Assembly: GCF_001007935.1 (NCBI RefSeq)
Contig: NZ_CP011451.1
Location: forward strand, 992,001 to 1,056,000
Source: Nitrosomonas communis
Lineage (GTDB): Bacteria; Pseudomonadota; Gammaproteobacteria; Burkholderiales; Nitrosomonadaceae
Direction of reading: 5' to 3'
Length of the DNA: 64,000 nt
How positions within the stretch are numbered: position 1 is the stretch's first letter; each line of letters opens with the position of its first letter. The notes under the pieces are model-generated. The model searched no databases. It saw nothing but the letters and a program-made list of their open reading frames with translations, and was not told where the DNA came from. The translations under genes and the position numbers were made by a program. Of the stretch, positions 57,499 through 64,000 are shown piece after piece.

Positions 57499-58337
57499 TA
57501 TGTCACGGTGGGAGTTGATATGGAAAGTGAACGTGTGATTTATGTGAATGAAGGAAAAGGCAAACAAGCCGTTCAAGCTATTGGCGAGCATTTGCAAGCA
57601 AAAGGGGCTCAGGCAGAGCAAATTCAGCAGGTCAGCATGGATTTATCGCCTGCTTTCATTGCCGGCGTCAAAGATGCTTTCCCCTGTGCACAGATTACCT
57701 TCGATCGTTTCCCTATCGTCAAACTGCTCAATCAAGCAATGGATGCAGTGCGCAAAGCTGAACGCAAGGAACACGATGCGCTTAAAGGCCACCAATACAC
57801 TCTTCTAAAAAACCGCGAATCACTCTCAGAAACACAACAGCAACAATTAACTGACATACTTCGCCTCTACCCTACCTTGGGAGAGGCCTACCGCCTCAAA
57901 ATACTGTTCAATGATCGATGGAGCATGCCGGATAAGATCAGTGCCCACGCTTTTCTCACGCAGTGGTGCAATGAGGTTAAGCAAGCCGGCATTCCAGCTT
58001 TCCAGGCTTTTGCTAATACGGTCACTTCTCACTGGAACGGGATTATTCACTTTGTTGAATCCCGTCTGACCAACGGCATTCTTGAGGGCATCAATAACAA
58101 GATTCAGCTTGCCAAACGGCGCGCCAGAGGCTATCGGAATATTAACAACTTCATCAATATGATTTATTTCTTATGTGGAAAACTTCGGTTTACTTACCCA
58201 CGGTATTTCACATAGAACCCTAAATTTGAACCAAGCTGATCTCTTCCAGCACAGAAGCCCAATAAGCATCCATTTAACATGGCGCCATCTTTTAGTAATT
58301 TAACTTTCTTGCTGGCTGTTGAATTTTGTTGATTCAT

Positions 58338-58543
58338 GCGAACGTTGCCTCCACGTTTTTAGCTTTCATGCCAAAAGTATAATAACCGAGAAGTTATCGC
58401 AACCATTCAATGTCAAAGCTGACTGTATATAGACCTATTTAGTTGGGTTACCTGGCTCTCTTCTCCTGCATTTGTGGCACAGTAGAGCATTCATGACTCT
58501 GCATCTGGCTATGCCGTGTGTCAAGTTCCATTTCTACTACTTT
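58338..58543. promoter_or_regulatory. Upstream region of the phage-type gene with inverted repeat
   Basis: The minus strand holds ATAAC-TTCTCG-GTTAT (about 58381-58397) overlapping a possible -10 TATACT, an operator-like arrangement upstream of the DUF551-like gene. This is suggestive only. Confidence 0.35.
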
Positions 58544-59540
58544 TAAATGCGAATTAAGAGCTGAAATAGAAGCCAGTTCATCAATAACGTTAAACTATTG
58601 AGGAAGACACTACCCAACCTCAATCAATCAAAGTAGCCAATGAACTGGCAAAACAGATTAATAACGATTTATCTCTATGTTTGCAAACATTATCAACAGA
58701 AGCTTTGGGCTTATAGTCAAAGAATGAGTAATTACGCGGATTTAAGCTTTAGTGACGAAGAAGTCATTACTCTCTTCCTGTTCGGTGTAATGGACAAGCA
58801 TCGAGAAATCAAAGGTATTTATGAGTATGCGGATCGCCATTTACGCGATTGGTTTCCACGACTTCCAGGTTATGTGGCTTATGTTTAGCGCCTGAATCGA
58901 GTAGCCGATGTGTTTGCACCCTTATTAGCACTGATTCAGCAAGAACAGGAAACCGGGAATTCCGGACAAGCTTGGCTGATCGATTCATTTCCAGTAGCGT
59001 TGGCCAAGCAGGGTCACCGGTTTAACGCGTGTGTAGCGAAACAGTTGGCGGATTCAGGTTACTGCTCAACCAGGAAATTGTACTATCATGGTGTGCGGGT
59101 TCATATCATAGGACGCCGTCAACCAGGCTCATTGCCGATCCCTGAGTACATTGGTGTAACCGGCGCTAGCGACCATGATGGCAAGATATTTGATCAGATT
59201 CGGCCACAATTGCACAACAACGAACTGTATGGGGATAAAGCTTATCAACGGCCTGACGCTGAATGCATCAGGCGAGCTCAGAATCTGACCGTCTTGACAC
59301 CGGTTAAAAAACAAAAAGGGCAGCACCATCTGGAACCACAGGATCAATGGTTATCGACAGCGGTTTCTCGCGTTCGGCAACCGATTGAAGCCTTATTTGC
59401 CTGGATTGAAGAAAAAACAGGCATTGAATGTGCCAGCAAAGTTCGTTCTTATAAGGGACTGATGGTGCATGTCTTTGGAAAGCTGGCTGCGGCTCTGTTT
59501 TTTTGGAATTTTTTGAGAGTTAGATCTTAATTCGCATTTA
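58544..59540 (+). mobile_element. IS982-type element, third copy
   Basis: The terminal repeats AAATGCGAATTAAGAGCTGA (left) and (reverse) AAATGCGAATTAAGATCTAA (right) bound a transposase gene with one nonsense codon. Confidence 0.9.
58640..59530 (+). pseudogene. IS982-type transposase with in-frame amber stop
   Basis: The frame matches the intact 296-residue protein along its whole length. A TAG at 58886-58888 follows LPGYVAYV, where the intact copy has CAG (Gln). A single C-to-T change therefore inactivates the gene; the rest (FAPLLALIQQEQETGNSGQA onward) remains open to 59530. Confidence 0.92.
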
Positions 59541-59544
59541 AACT

Positions 59545-60126
59545 TTAGACTACTGCCGCTTCCAAAGAATCCCCAACAGCAATAGCCAGATCATCTAAAC
59601 TGCCATCATTGTGGATAGTAAGATCAATGTACTTCTGGTCCAGATCTTTCTCTGATTCGTGAGATGATTTAATTTTGAATGGATTGTTTTGTCTTTCGAT
59701 CCTCCAGATAACACCGCCATTCCTTTTGATCAACTGCGCTTCATTCTCAAACCGAACATCAGAAACGACGATATCAAGAAGAGATTGTGTTTTTAGTTTT
59801 GAGTAAGTTTTTATTTTTAACTCAGTAGGTCTAACAAATGCATCAGGATCAATTGATCGAACCCAACCGCTAAATGAAAACTTAACTTCTCGAGGCGTAA
59901 GCCCCCCTAGTAATTCATTAGATTTATCCTTTAGCTCTTGATCATAGAAAAGATTGAGATATATTTCATAATCAGGATGACGATCACAAATACCAAGTGA
60001 TAGAAATATTCTTCTGACAAACTCAGCTTTAAACGTGATCTCTTTATAACCATATTTATCAGAAAGAAACCGCGCTGTTTCACTCTTCCCAGAACCGATT
60101 GCGCCGTTTAAACCGATTAATTTCAT
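59545..60126 (-). CDS. Phage-type deoxynucleoside monophosphate kinase
   Basis: The 193-residue kinase has the P-loop GLNGAIGSGKSETARFL (6-22), VRRIFLSLGI, LTPREVKFSFSGWVRSIDPD and SDVRFENEAQLIKRNGGVIW (the second Arg region). This order fits dNMP kinases of the T4 gene 1 type, which convert dNMPs to dNDPs during phage DNA synthesis. The protein looks intact. It probably belongs to the same phage-derived block as the DUF551-like gene and the helicase scrap. Confidence 0.85.
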   Translation of the reverse strand: MKLIGLNGAIGSGKSETARFLSDKYGYKEITFKAEFVRRIFLSLGICDRHPDYEIYLNLFYDQELKDKSNELLGGLTPREVKFSFSGWVRSIDPDAFVRPTELKIKTYSKLKTQSLLDIVVSDVRFENEAQLIKRNGGVIWRIERQNNPFKIKSSHESEKDLDQKYIDLTIHNDGSLDDLAIAVGDSLEAAVV

Positions 60127-60161
60127 TCTAAAACCTACCTCATTTTTGATTTGTTGATAGT

Positions 60162-60296
60162 TCAGTTACTTTTATGAATATCGTCCTTGTCCGTCTGAAT
60201 ATTTATATCAACCTCCAGAATTCCAACCATCCACAAAATAGCTCCAAACCCAACAACAACCAGCACCACAAAACCAACTATTTCCAAAATATTCAT
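60162..60296 (-). CDS. 44-residue single-pass membrane protein
   Basis: A short frame directly upstream of the kinase gene on the same strand starts MNILEIVGFVVLVVVGFGAI and ends with a charged tail (IQTDKDDIHKSN). One membrane helix is clear. No Shine-Dalgarno sequence precedes the ATG, so translation is uncertain. Small proteins of this kind are common in phage early regions. Confidence 0.45.
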   Translation of the reverse strand: MNILEIVGFVVLVVVGFGAILWMVGILEVDINIQTDKDDIHKSN

Positions 60297-60357
60297 TTTA
60301 TTTATTTTTAATATTAAAGGCTCTAGACTAGCAGAAACAATCTATTAATTTAATAAG

Positions 60358-60660
60358 ATGTTAAGAAACAGTAAATCAAGTCATTATTCCATTCAAAAAA
60401 TCATTCAATGTTTTAGCATTGATATACCAGCCAGTAAAGCAGCTCTGCTGTTAGGTGAAAACCATAACCCGATTAATCGGTGGTATGGCATTTTCAGGCA
60501 AGTAATATATCGCCATCAGACTGCCCTTAAAGACAAGTTATTAGGTAGAGTAAAAGTCGATGAAGGCTATTTTGGTGCGAAACAGCATCGTTGATATCAT
60601 GGCAAACTCAAACGCGGCCGCGGTACAATAAAACAACCTGTAACCCTAAGAGAGTTATCA
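60358..60660 (+). pseudogene. IS1595 family transposase, N-terminal fragment
   Basis: The frame reads SIDIPASKAALLLGENHNPI, FRQVIYRHQTALKDKLLGRV and VDEGYFGAKQHR before a stop, then HGKLKRGRGTIKQP. This is the region around the first DDE Asp of IS1595/ISXO2-type transposases. The rest is missing. Confidence 0.8.
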
Positions 60661-60850
60661 AATTAATGGCAATTCTCAACTGGGCCATAAAACCTTTGCT
60701 GTTCTCACACAGCGCAATGTTATCCTCCTGCCGTACCGAACTCTTCAGGAACTCGCCCATAAGGCGAACTTTAGACCACTCACGACCTTTTGCCTTATGA
60801 ATCGTAGGAATAGTAATATTGCATATTTTCTCATCAACAGTGTGATTTAG
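60661..60850 (-). pseudogene. UvrD-like superfamily 1 helicase fragment
   Basis: The minus strand reads DEKICNITIPTIHKAKGREW and KVRLMGEFLKSS. T-I-H-K-A-K-G-x-E-W is motif V of UvrD/Rep and phage F-box-type helicases. Both ends are missing; the IS1595 fragment lies at its 3' side. Confidence 0.65.
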
Positions 60851-61133
60851 TGCCTACGTTATATAATATTTTGCTCATGAAATAAAAACTGCCCTTCGCG
60901 AGGCGATTTGGATGATTAAAAAAGTTTTAGTAATATTACTTGAAGACCATGATGAGGCGAGATTACACCTAGCATAGGCGCCCTCGTAGTGGCAACGTCA
61001 GTAACGACGGTAATAACCGCAATGATGACGAAGCAGATATATCAGCATGAGCGACGGATGGGTAAAATACAGCCAATAGCGATTGAAGGAAATAGGCCAT
61101 TATTATAATAAAGTAAAAAAAGAATAACTTCAA
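60851..61133. other. Region left of the ISNCY element
   Basis: A short plus-strand frame starting MIKKVLVILLEDHDEARLHL at 60911 stops after 22 codons. Another stretch reads RSGNVSNDGNNRNDDEADIS. Neither is assignable. Confidence 0.35.
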
Positions 61134-61148
61134 ACACCAGTAGCCATA

Positions 61149-62504
61149 TGTAGAGAACAAATAAACTGTCCGGACTTGTAGCAAATGATCTGTCCGGTTT
61201 ATATGGAATCCTGGGAGGATTTCAGATGAAACGGACAGAATGGCTACAGGAGACCAGGAAGATGAGATTTGAAGAAGCGTATGAAAGCTATAGAAAAAGG
61301 AGCCTTACGCAATCGGAAGCGGCGTTATTGCTTGGAGTATGTGATCGCACATTCCGGCGCTATATGAACCGGTATGATGAGGATGGTTTGGATGCGTTAT
61401 TAGATAGGCGTCTTGTGCAGGTATCACACCGACGGGCACCAGTAGATGAAGTCATGCGGTTGGTCGAGCACTATCGCAATCGCCACATGGGTTGGAATGC
61501 CAAGCACTTCTATGCCTGGTATCGTTCTGGCGGTGGTAATCGCAGTCATACGTGGGTTAAAAACCGGCTACAGGAAGCCGGACTGATTGAACATACCAAG
61601 AAGCGAGGCACGCACCGTAAGAAGCGTGAGCGGGCTCCTTTGATTGGTATGATGATTCATCAAGATGGCAGTACGCATGAATGGGTTTTGGGACAGAAAT
61701 GGGATTTGATTGTCACGATGGATGATGCCACCAGTGAGCACTACTCGATGTTTTTCGTTGAGGAAGAAAGCACTATGAGCAGCTTCCAGGGCGTACAGGA
61801 AGTCATTGAGAAGCACGGGTTATTTGCCTCATTTTACTCCGATCGTGGCAGCCACTACTGGTACACGCCAGAAGCAGGAGGCAAGGTTGACAAACAGAAT
61901 CTCACTCAATTTGGACAGGCCATGAAACGATTAGGAATCGAGATGATTGCAGCCTATTCGCCAGAAGCACGCGGACGCAGTGAACGCATGTTTCGCACGC
62001 ACCAGGAACGTCTGCCTAAAGAACTAGTATTAGCTGGGATTACCGATATGACAGCAGCTAATCGGTATCTGAAAGAAGTCTATATGCCTACTTTCAATGC
62101 CGAGTTCGTACAACCGGCATCCGAGGAAGGTAGTGCTTTTGTACCATGGATTGGTGGAGAGCTTGCGGACATCCTCTGTGAGCGTCATGAGCGCGTTGTT
62201 GGCTATGATAACTGTGTTAGCTTTGAAGGTTTAAAGCTTCAAATCCCGGCAGATCGTCATCGCTGCCATTATGTGAAAGCAAAAGTCATCGTACTGCGCT
62301 ATCCAAATGGACAAATAGCTATCACGCACGGCCCAAGGAAGCTTGCGACATATGATTCGTCTGGCAAGGAAATAAAACTGAACAGTACAGTTGTTGCGTA
62401 AATCCGCCGCCACAACTGCGCAATGAATTAATAGACAATTCATTGCGTTTCAAAGTGGACAATTTATTTGCTACAAAACCGGACAATTCTATTTGTTGCT
62501 AACA
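61149..62504 (+). mobile_element. ISNCY (IS1202-like) element with 15-bp target duplication
   Basis: The ends TGTAGAGAACAAATAAACTG and (reverse) TGTTAGCAACAAATAGAATT continue into matching TGTCCGG and TTTGTAGCAAAT repeats. ACACCAGTAGCCATA occurs exactly at both flanks (61134-61148 and 62505-62519). Length 1356 bp. Confidence 0.9.
61226..62401 (+). CDS. ISNCY family transposase
   Basis: The 391-residue protein has an HTH start (LTQSEAALLLGVCDRTFRRY) and a DDE core: DLIVTMDDATSEHYSMFFVE (first Asp), FASFYSDRGSHYWYTPEAGG (second Asp) and SPEARGRSERMFRTHQERLP (Glu). A C-terminal beta-rich domain follows. The ATG follows CTGGGAGGATTTCAG. It is intact, and with its sharp target duplication it may be a recent arrival. 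Confidence 0.92.
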   Translation: MKRTEWLQETRKMRFEEAYESYRKRSLTQSEAALLLGVCDRTFRRYMNRYDEDGLDALLDRRLVQVSHRRAPVDEVMRLVEHYRNRHMGWNAKHFYAWYRSGGGNRSHTWVKNRLQEAGLIEHTKKRGTHRKKRERAPLIGMMIHQDGSTHEWVLGQKWDLIVTMDDATSEHYSMFFVEEESTMSSFQGVQEVIEKHGLFASFYSDRGSHYWYTPEAGGKVDKQNLTQFGQAMKRLGIEMIAAYSPEARGRSERMFRTHQERLPKELVLAGITDMTAANRYLKEVYMPTFNAEFVQPASEEGSAFVPWIGGELADILCERHERVVGYDNCVSFEGLKLQIPADRHRCHYVKAKVIVLRYPNGQIAITHGPRKLATYDSSGKEIKLNSTVVA

Positions 62505-62519
62505 ACACCAGTAGCCATA

Positions 62520-63739
62520 CTGCGTGAATTTATTGCTCGAATTGGTTCATTTAAACCTTTCTATATAATATTTAATGGTTGTAGTTATGCACACCCAAAA
62601 TCAGTGCTACAGCTTAGCGAATGGCTTGAGGCTGGACACTACTCATCTTTAAATTATTGAAACGTTTGTTGTTTAGATAACGCTTAGTCGATAGTCATAT
62701 TAATAATACGGTTTCGGTACGCAATTGTTATTTCTCCCGATTCCTCAGTAAGCAGTTGTGTACCGGTTTCTCATCATGGCCTTTTCAAGATGCATAATTG
62801 TTTTGTTCCTTTTATACCCTTTTACTACCTTGTGCACCTTTTTTTGGTGCATTGTGCACACCCCCCAATCAGCGCTACAGCATAACGTTTGGCTTGAGGC
62901 CAAGAACAGCTCATCAATAAATCATTGAAACTTTTATCGTTTTTGTAGTTCTTATTGTTAACTCTTTGCTAAAAGGGTTACGGTACACAGCTATAAATTT
63001 ATAGCCTCTTGTCGTTATAGTTGTGTACCAGACTTTCATAGTTATGATCTTTTGATGTGGTGCACATGTGAATATCTCCCCTCTTCACTTTGTGCACCCA
63101 TTTTTTAATTTTCGTGAAAATATGTTGCATTTGCAAATGAAAACAATTATCATTTGCACATCCATTGTTAAAAAAGAGCATGGGTATAAACCTGCAACCC
63201 TCCTCTCTCCTTGTTATACAGGTACGTATCGGCTCCTCAATGGATATTTTCCTCCCATGGTGCACATTGTTTCTCTCTTATCTTTTCTTTGTGCACCATT
63301 CTTCTATTTAAAAAATAATTCATAACGTTTTCCTTATTTGTTCATTACAAGCTTTTACATGTACCTTAGTACAATGGAATAAAGCATGCATAAAGTTGGA
63401 TAATTTACTTGTAGCGCTTGAGCTACTGATTTTGTTTCGTGAAGTGCATATTTACGAAGCTGAGTCATTTAATTTGTACCCATTGTTGAAGTATTTTGAC
63501 GGTGCATAATTGCAGACATTGCTGGGAGGATTTTGTGATTTTGCACCGTCATTTTTTAAATTGTTGCAGAATACTCTTTCATATATCTCTAAATTGGGTG
63601 CTTGGTGCAAAAAAGTAAAAAGGAACGACAGCAGAGAGATAACAATAAGCAATTCATAAGAAAAAATTTCATAAAGTGATCCTTATTTATTAACCACAAA
63701 TTTTAAGGGTTATTGAATTCGTCATCGAATCTATCCCAG
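62520..63739. other. Noncoding tract with an array of long inverted repeats
   Basis: About 1.2 kb has no supported gene. At least six imperfect inverted repeats of 30-54 bases with GGTRCAC/GTGYACC ends lie at 62715-62765, 62831-62860, 62981-63030, 63059-63098, 63257-63299 and 63497-63551. A block starting TGCACACCC and containing GCTACAGC and GGCTTGAGGC is present twice (about 62587-62665 and 62855-62935). It lies downstream of a rolling-circle-type replication gene, so a replication, packaging or recombination role is possible. Confidence 0.6.
62981..63030. repeat. Strongest inverted repeat of the array
   Basis: GGTACACAGCTATAA and TTATAGTTGTGTACC pair over 15 positions with one mismatch around an 18-base loop. 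The inner CTATAAATTTATAG is itself a perfect palindrome. Confidence 0.85.
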
Positions 63740-64000
63740 TCAGGAGGAGAAAACTGGTTTAAGCTCGACGACGTGAACCTTGGTGGGGAATTTAGTGACG
63801 TTGCACGGTTCGGTTATATCAAGACCATATTCACGTAGAATCTTGGCGTGTCGGTAAAGGGTTCCGTTTGACATGATGGTACGTAAATCTTCACCTGCCA
63901 ACCAAGCGGCAGCCGTCATACGGTAGCGAGTAGGTATAGAATCTAGTATGTCGGTCATCGCTGCGAACAACACGGCGGAAAATCTCGGTTTCTGATGCGA
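63740..64000 (-). CDS. Phage/plasmid replication protein, gene II/X type, C-terminal part
   Basis: The frame runs off the window. The visible 86 residues read RFSAVLFAAMTDILDSIPTR, AAAWLAGEDLRTIMSNGTLY and RHAKILREYGLDITEPCNVT, ending KVHVVELKPVFSS. This matches the C-terminal region of gene II/X-type rolling-circle replication initiators of filamentous phages and related plasmids. The catalytic region lies outside the window, so function is inferred from the tail alone. Confidence 0.72.
   Translation of the reverse strand, partial: SHQKPRFSAVLFAAMTDILDSIPTRYRMTAAAWLAGEDLRTIMSNGTLYRHAKILREYGLDITEPCNVTKFPTKVHVVELKPVFSS

Larger units (their letters stand above)
55215..58215 (+). pseudogene. 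ISL3 transposase interrupted by IS630 pair
   Basis: The N-terminal part (55215-55729) has MNNGTLFSLALGLQSPWEVK, VPWARANSGFTLLFEALALA and SQLGIDETSTRKGHNY. The C-terminal part resumes at 57499 as VTVGVDMESERVIYVNEGKG and runs through VSMDLSPAFIAGVKDAFPCA and ARGYRNINNFINMIYFLCGK to 58215. Joining at the TA gives a continuous ISL3 transposase, so it was active before the IS630 insertion. Confidence 0.9.
55175..58219 (+). mobile_element. ISL3 family element carrying two IS630 copies
   Basis: The terminal repeats GGCTCTATATGAATTTTAGT (55175) and, reversed, GGTTCTATGTGAAATACCGT (58219) match well. CTAAATTT occurs on both sides (55167-55174 and 58220-58227), an 8-bp duplication typical of ISL3. 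The IS630 pair occupies about 55730-57498. Confidence 0.92.
55018..58337 (-). pseudogene. Phage-type DUF551-like gene interrupted by an ISL3 element
   Basis: Removing the ISL3 element and one copy of its 8-bp target duplication gives an 88-codon frame. It starts MNQQNSTASKKVKLLKDGAM at 58337, preceded by GTGGAGGCAACGTTCGC. It continues LGFCAGRDQLGSNLVYGIVQ and ends SWLPIETAPMDGTVIDALYT at 55018. The W-x-P-I-E-T-A-P-x-D-G motif is typical of small phage proteins (DUF551-like). The rejoined frame is open throughout, so the insertion looks like the only lesion. Confidence 0.78.

Noticed and set aside
62520..63739. Integron attC array
   Set aside because: The hairpins lack the GTTRRRY/RYYYAAC core sites, and no integron integrase or cassette genes are visible.
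1..64000. CRISPR array, tRNA or rRNA genes
   Set aside because: I saw no regularly spaced short direct repeats with unique spacers, and no cloverleaf or rRNA-like stretch.

Overview
The window looks like a piece of chromosome from a hopanoid-making betaproteobacterium, most simply a Nitrosomonas-like ammonia oxidiser. This is inferred from gene style (an HpnN-type RND transporter, a Tat-exported high-potential iron-sulfur protein, a BBP2 porin, DUF1840, DUF4112 and DUF1328 proteins, BON lipoproteins). No ammonia-oxidation, rRNA or tRNA gene is present to prove it. Noncoding DNA is AT-rich, and insertion sequences make up much of the right half.

Left part, 1-37 kb: mostly ordinary chromosome. 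A broken IS982-type copy (1-653) is followed by DedA, an HpnN-like transporter, a TauE/SafE permease, a universal stress protein, the divergent pair bamD/rluD, a BBP2 porin, a 25-residue membrane peptide gene with its own terminator, a low-molecular-weight tyrosine phosphatase, a histidine phosphatase, a ferritin-like protein, DUF1840, HiPIP, DUF1328, a three-BON lipoprotein, an SbcD/SbcC-like pair, IS110 copy 1, glpK, an OmpA-like protein, an IS3 element, a small lipoprotein, DUF4112, a second DUF1328 gene and recQ. Between them lie decayed genes (DUF1232, a small lipoprotein) and seven ~100-bp elements with terminal inverted repeats that look like a MITE family.

Middle and right, 37-59.6 kb: a transposon graveyard. 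It holds three and a half copies of an IS701/IS4-like element, four IS630 copies, two ISL3 elements, an ISAzo13 element, two IS982-type copies, an IS5 element split by IS110 copy 2, and a decayed second IS5-type element. A second MITE-like family (~246 bp, two copies) sits upstream of a small membrane-protein gene and of its dead inverted paralogue. Surviving cargo includes an orphan HicB-like antitoxin, a four-helix PA2169-type stress protein and an SRPBCC protein. A deoxyinosine-glycosylase-like gene is truncated. Several junctions can be read to the base: IS110 lies inside the terminal repeat of the IS5 element, and two tandem IS630 copies lie inside an ISL3 element, which itself lies inside a small phage-type gene.

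Right end, 55-64 kb: remnants of phage or plasmid DNA (a WLPIETAP-type phage gene, a dNMP kinase, a superfamily-1 helicase fragment, and the C-terminus of a gene II/X-type rolling-circle replication protein), plus an ISNCY element with a 15-bp target duplication. Beside the replication gene is a ~1.2-kb noncoding tract with a run of long imperfect inverted repeats ending in GGTRCAC/GTGYACC and a duplicated block. This is the least explained structure in the window.
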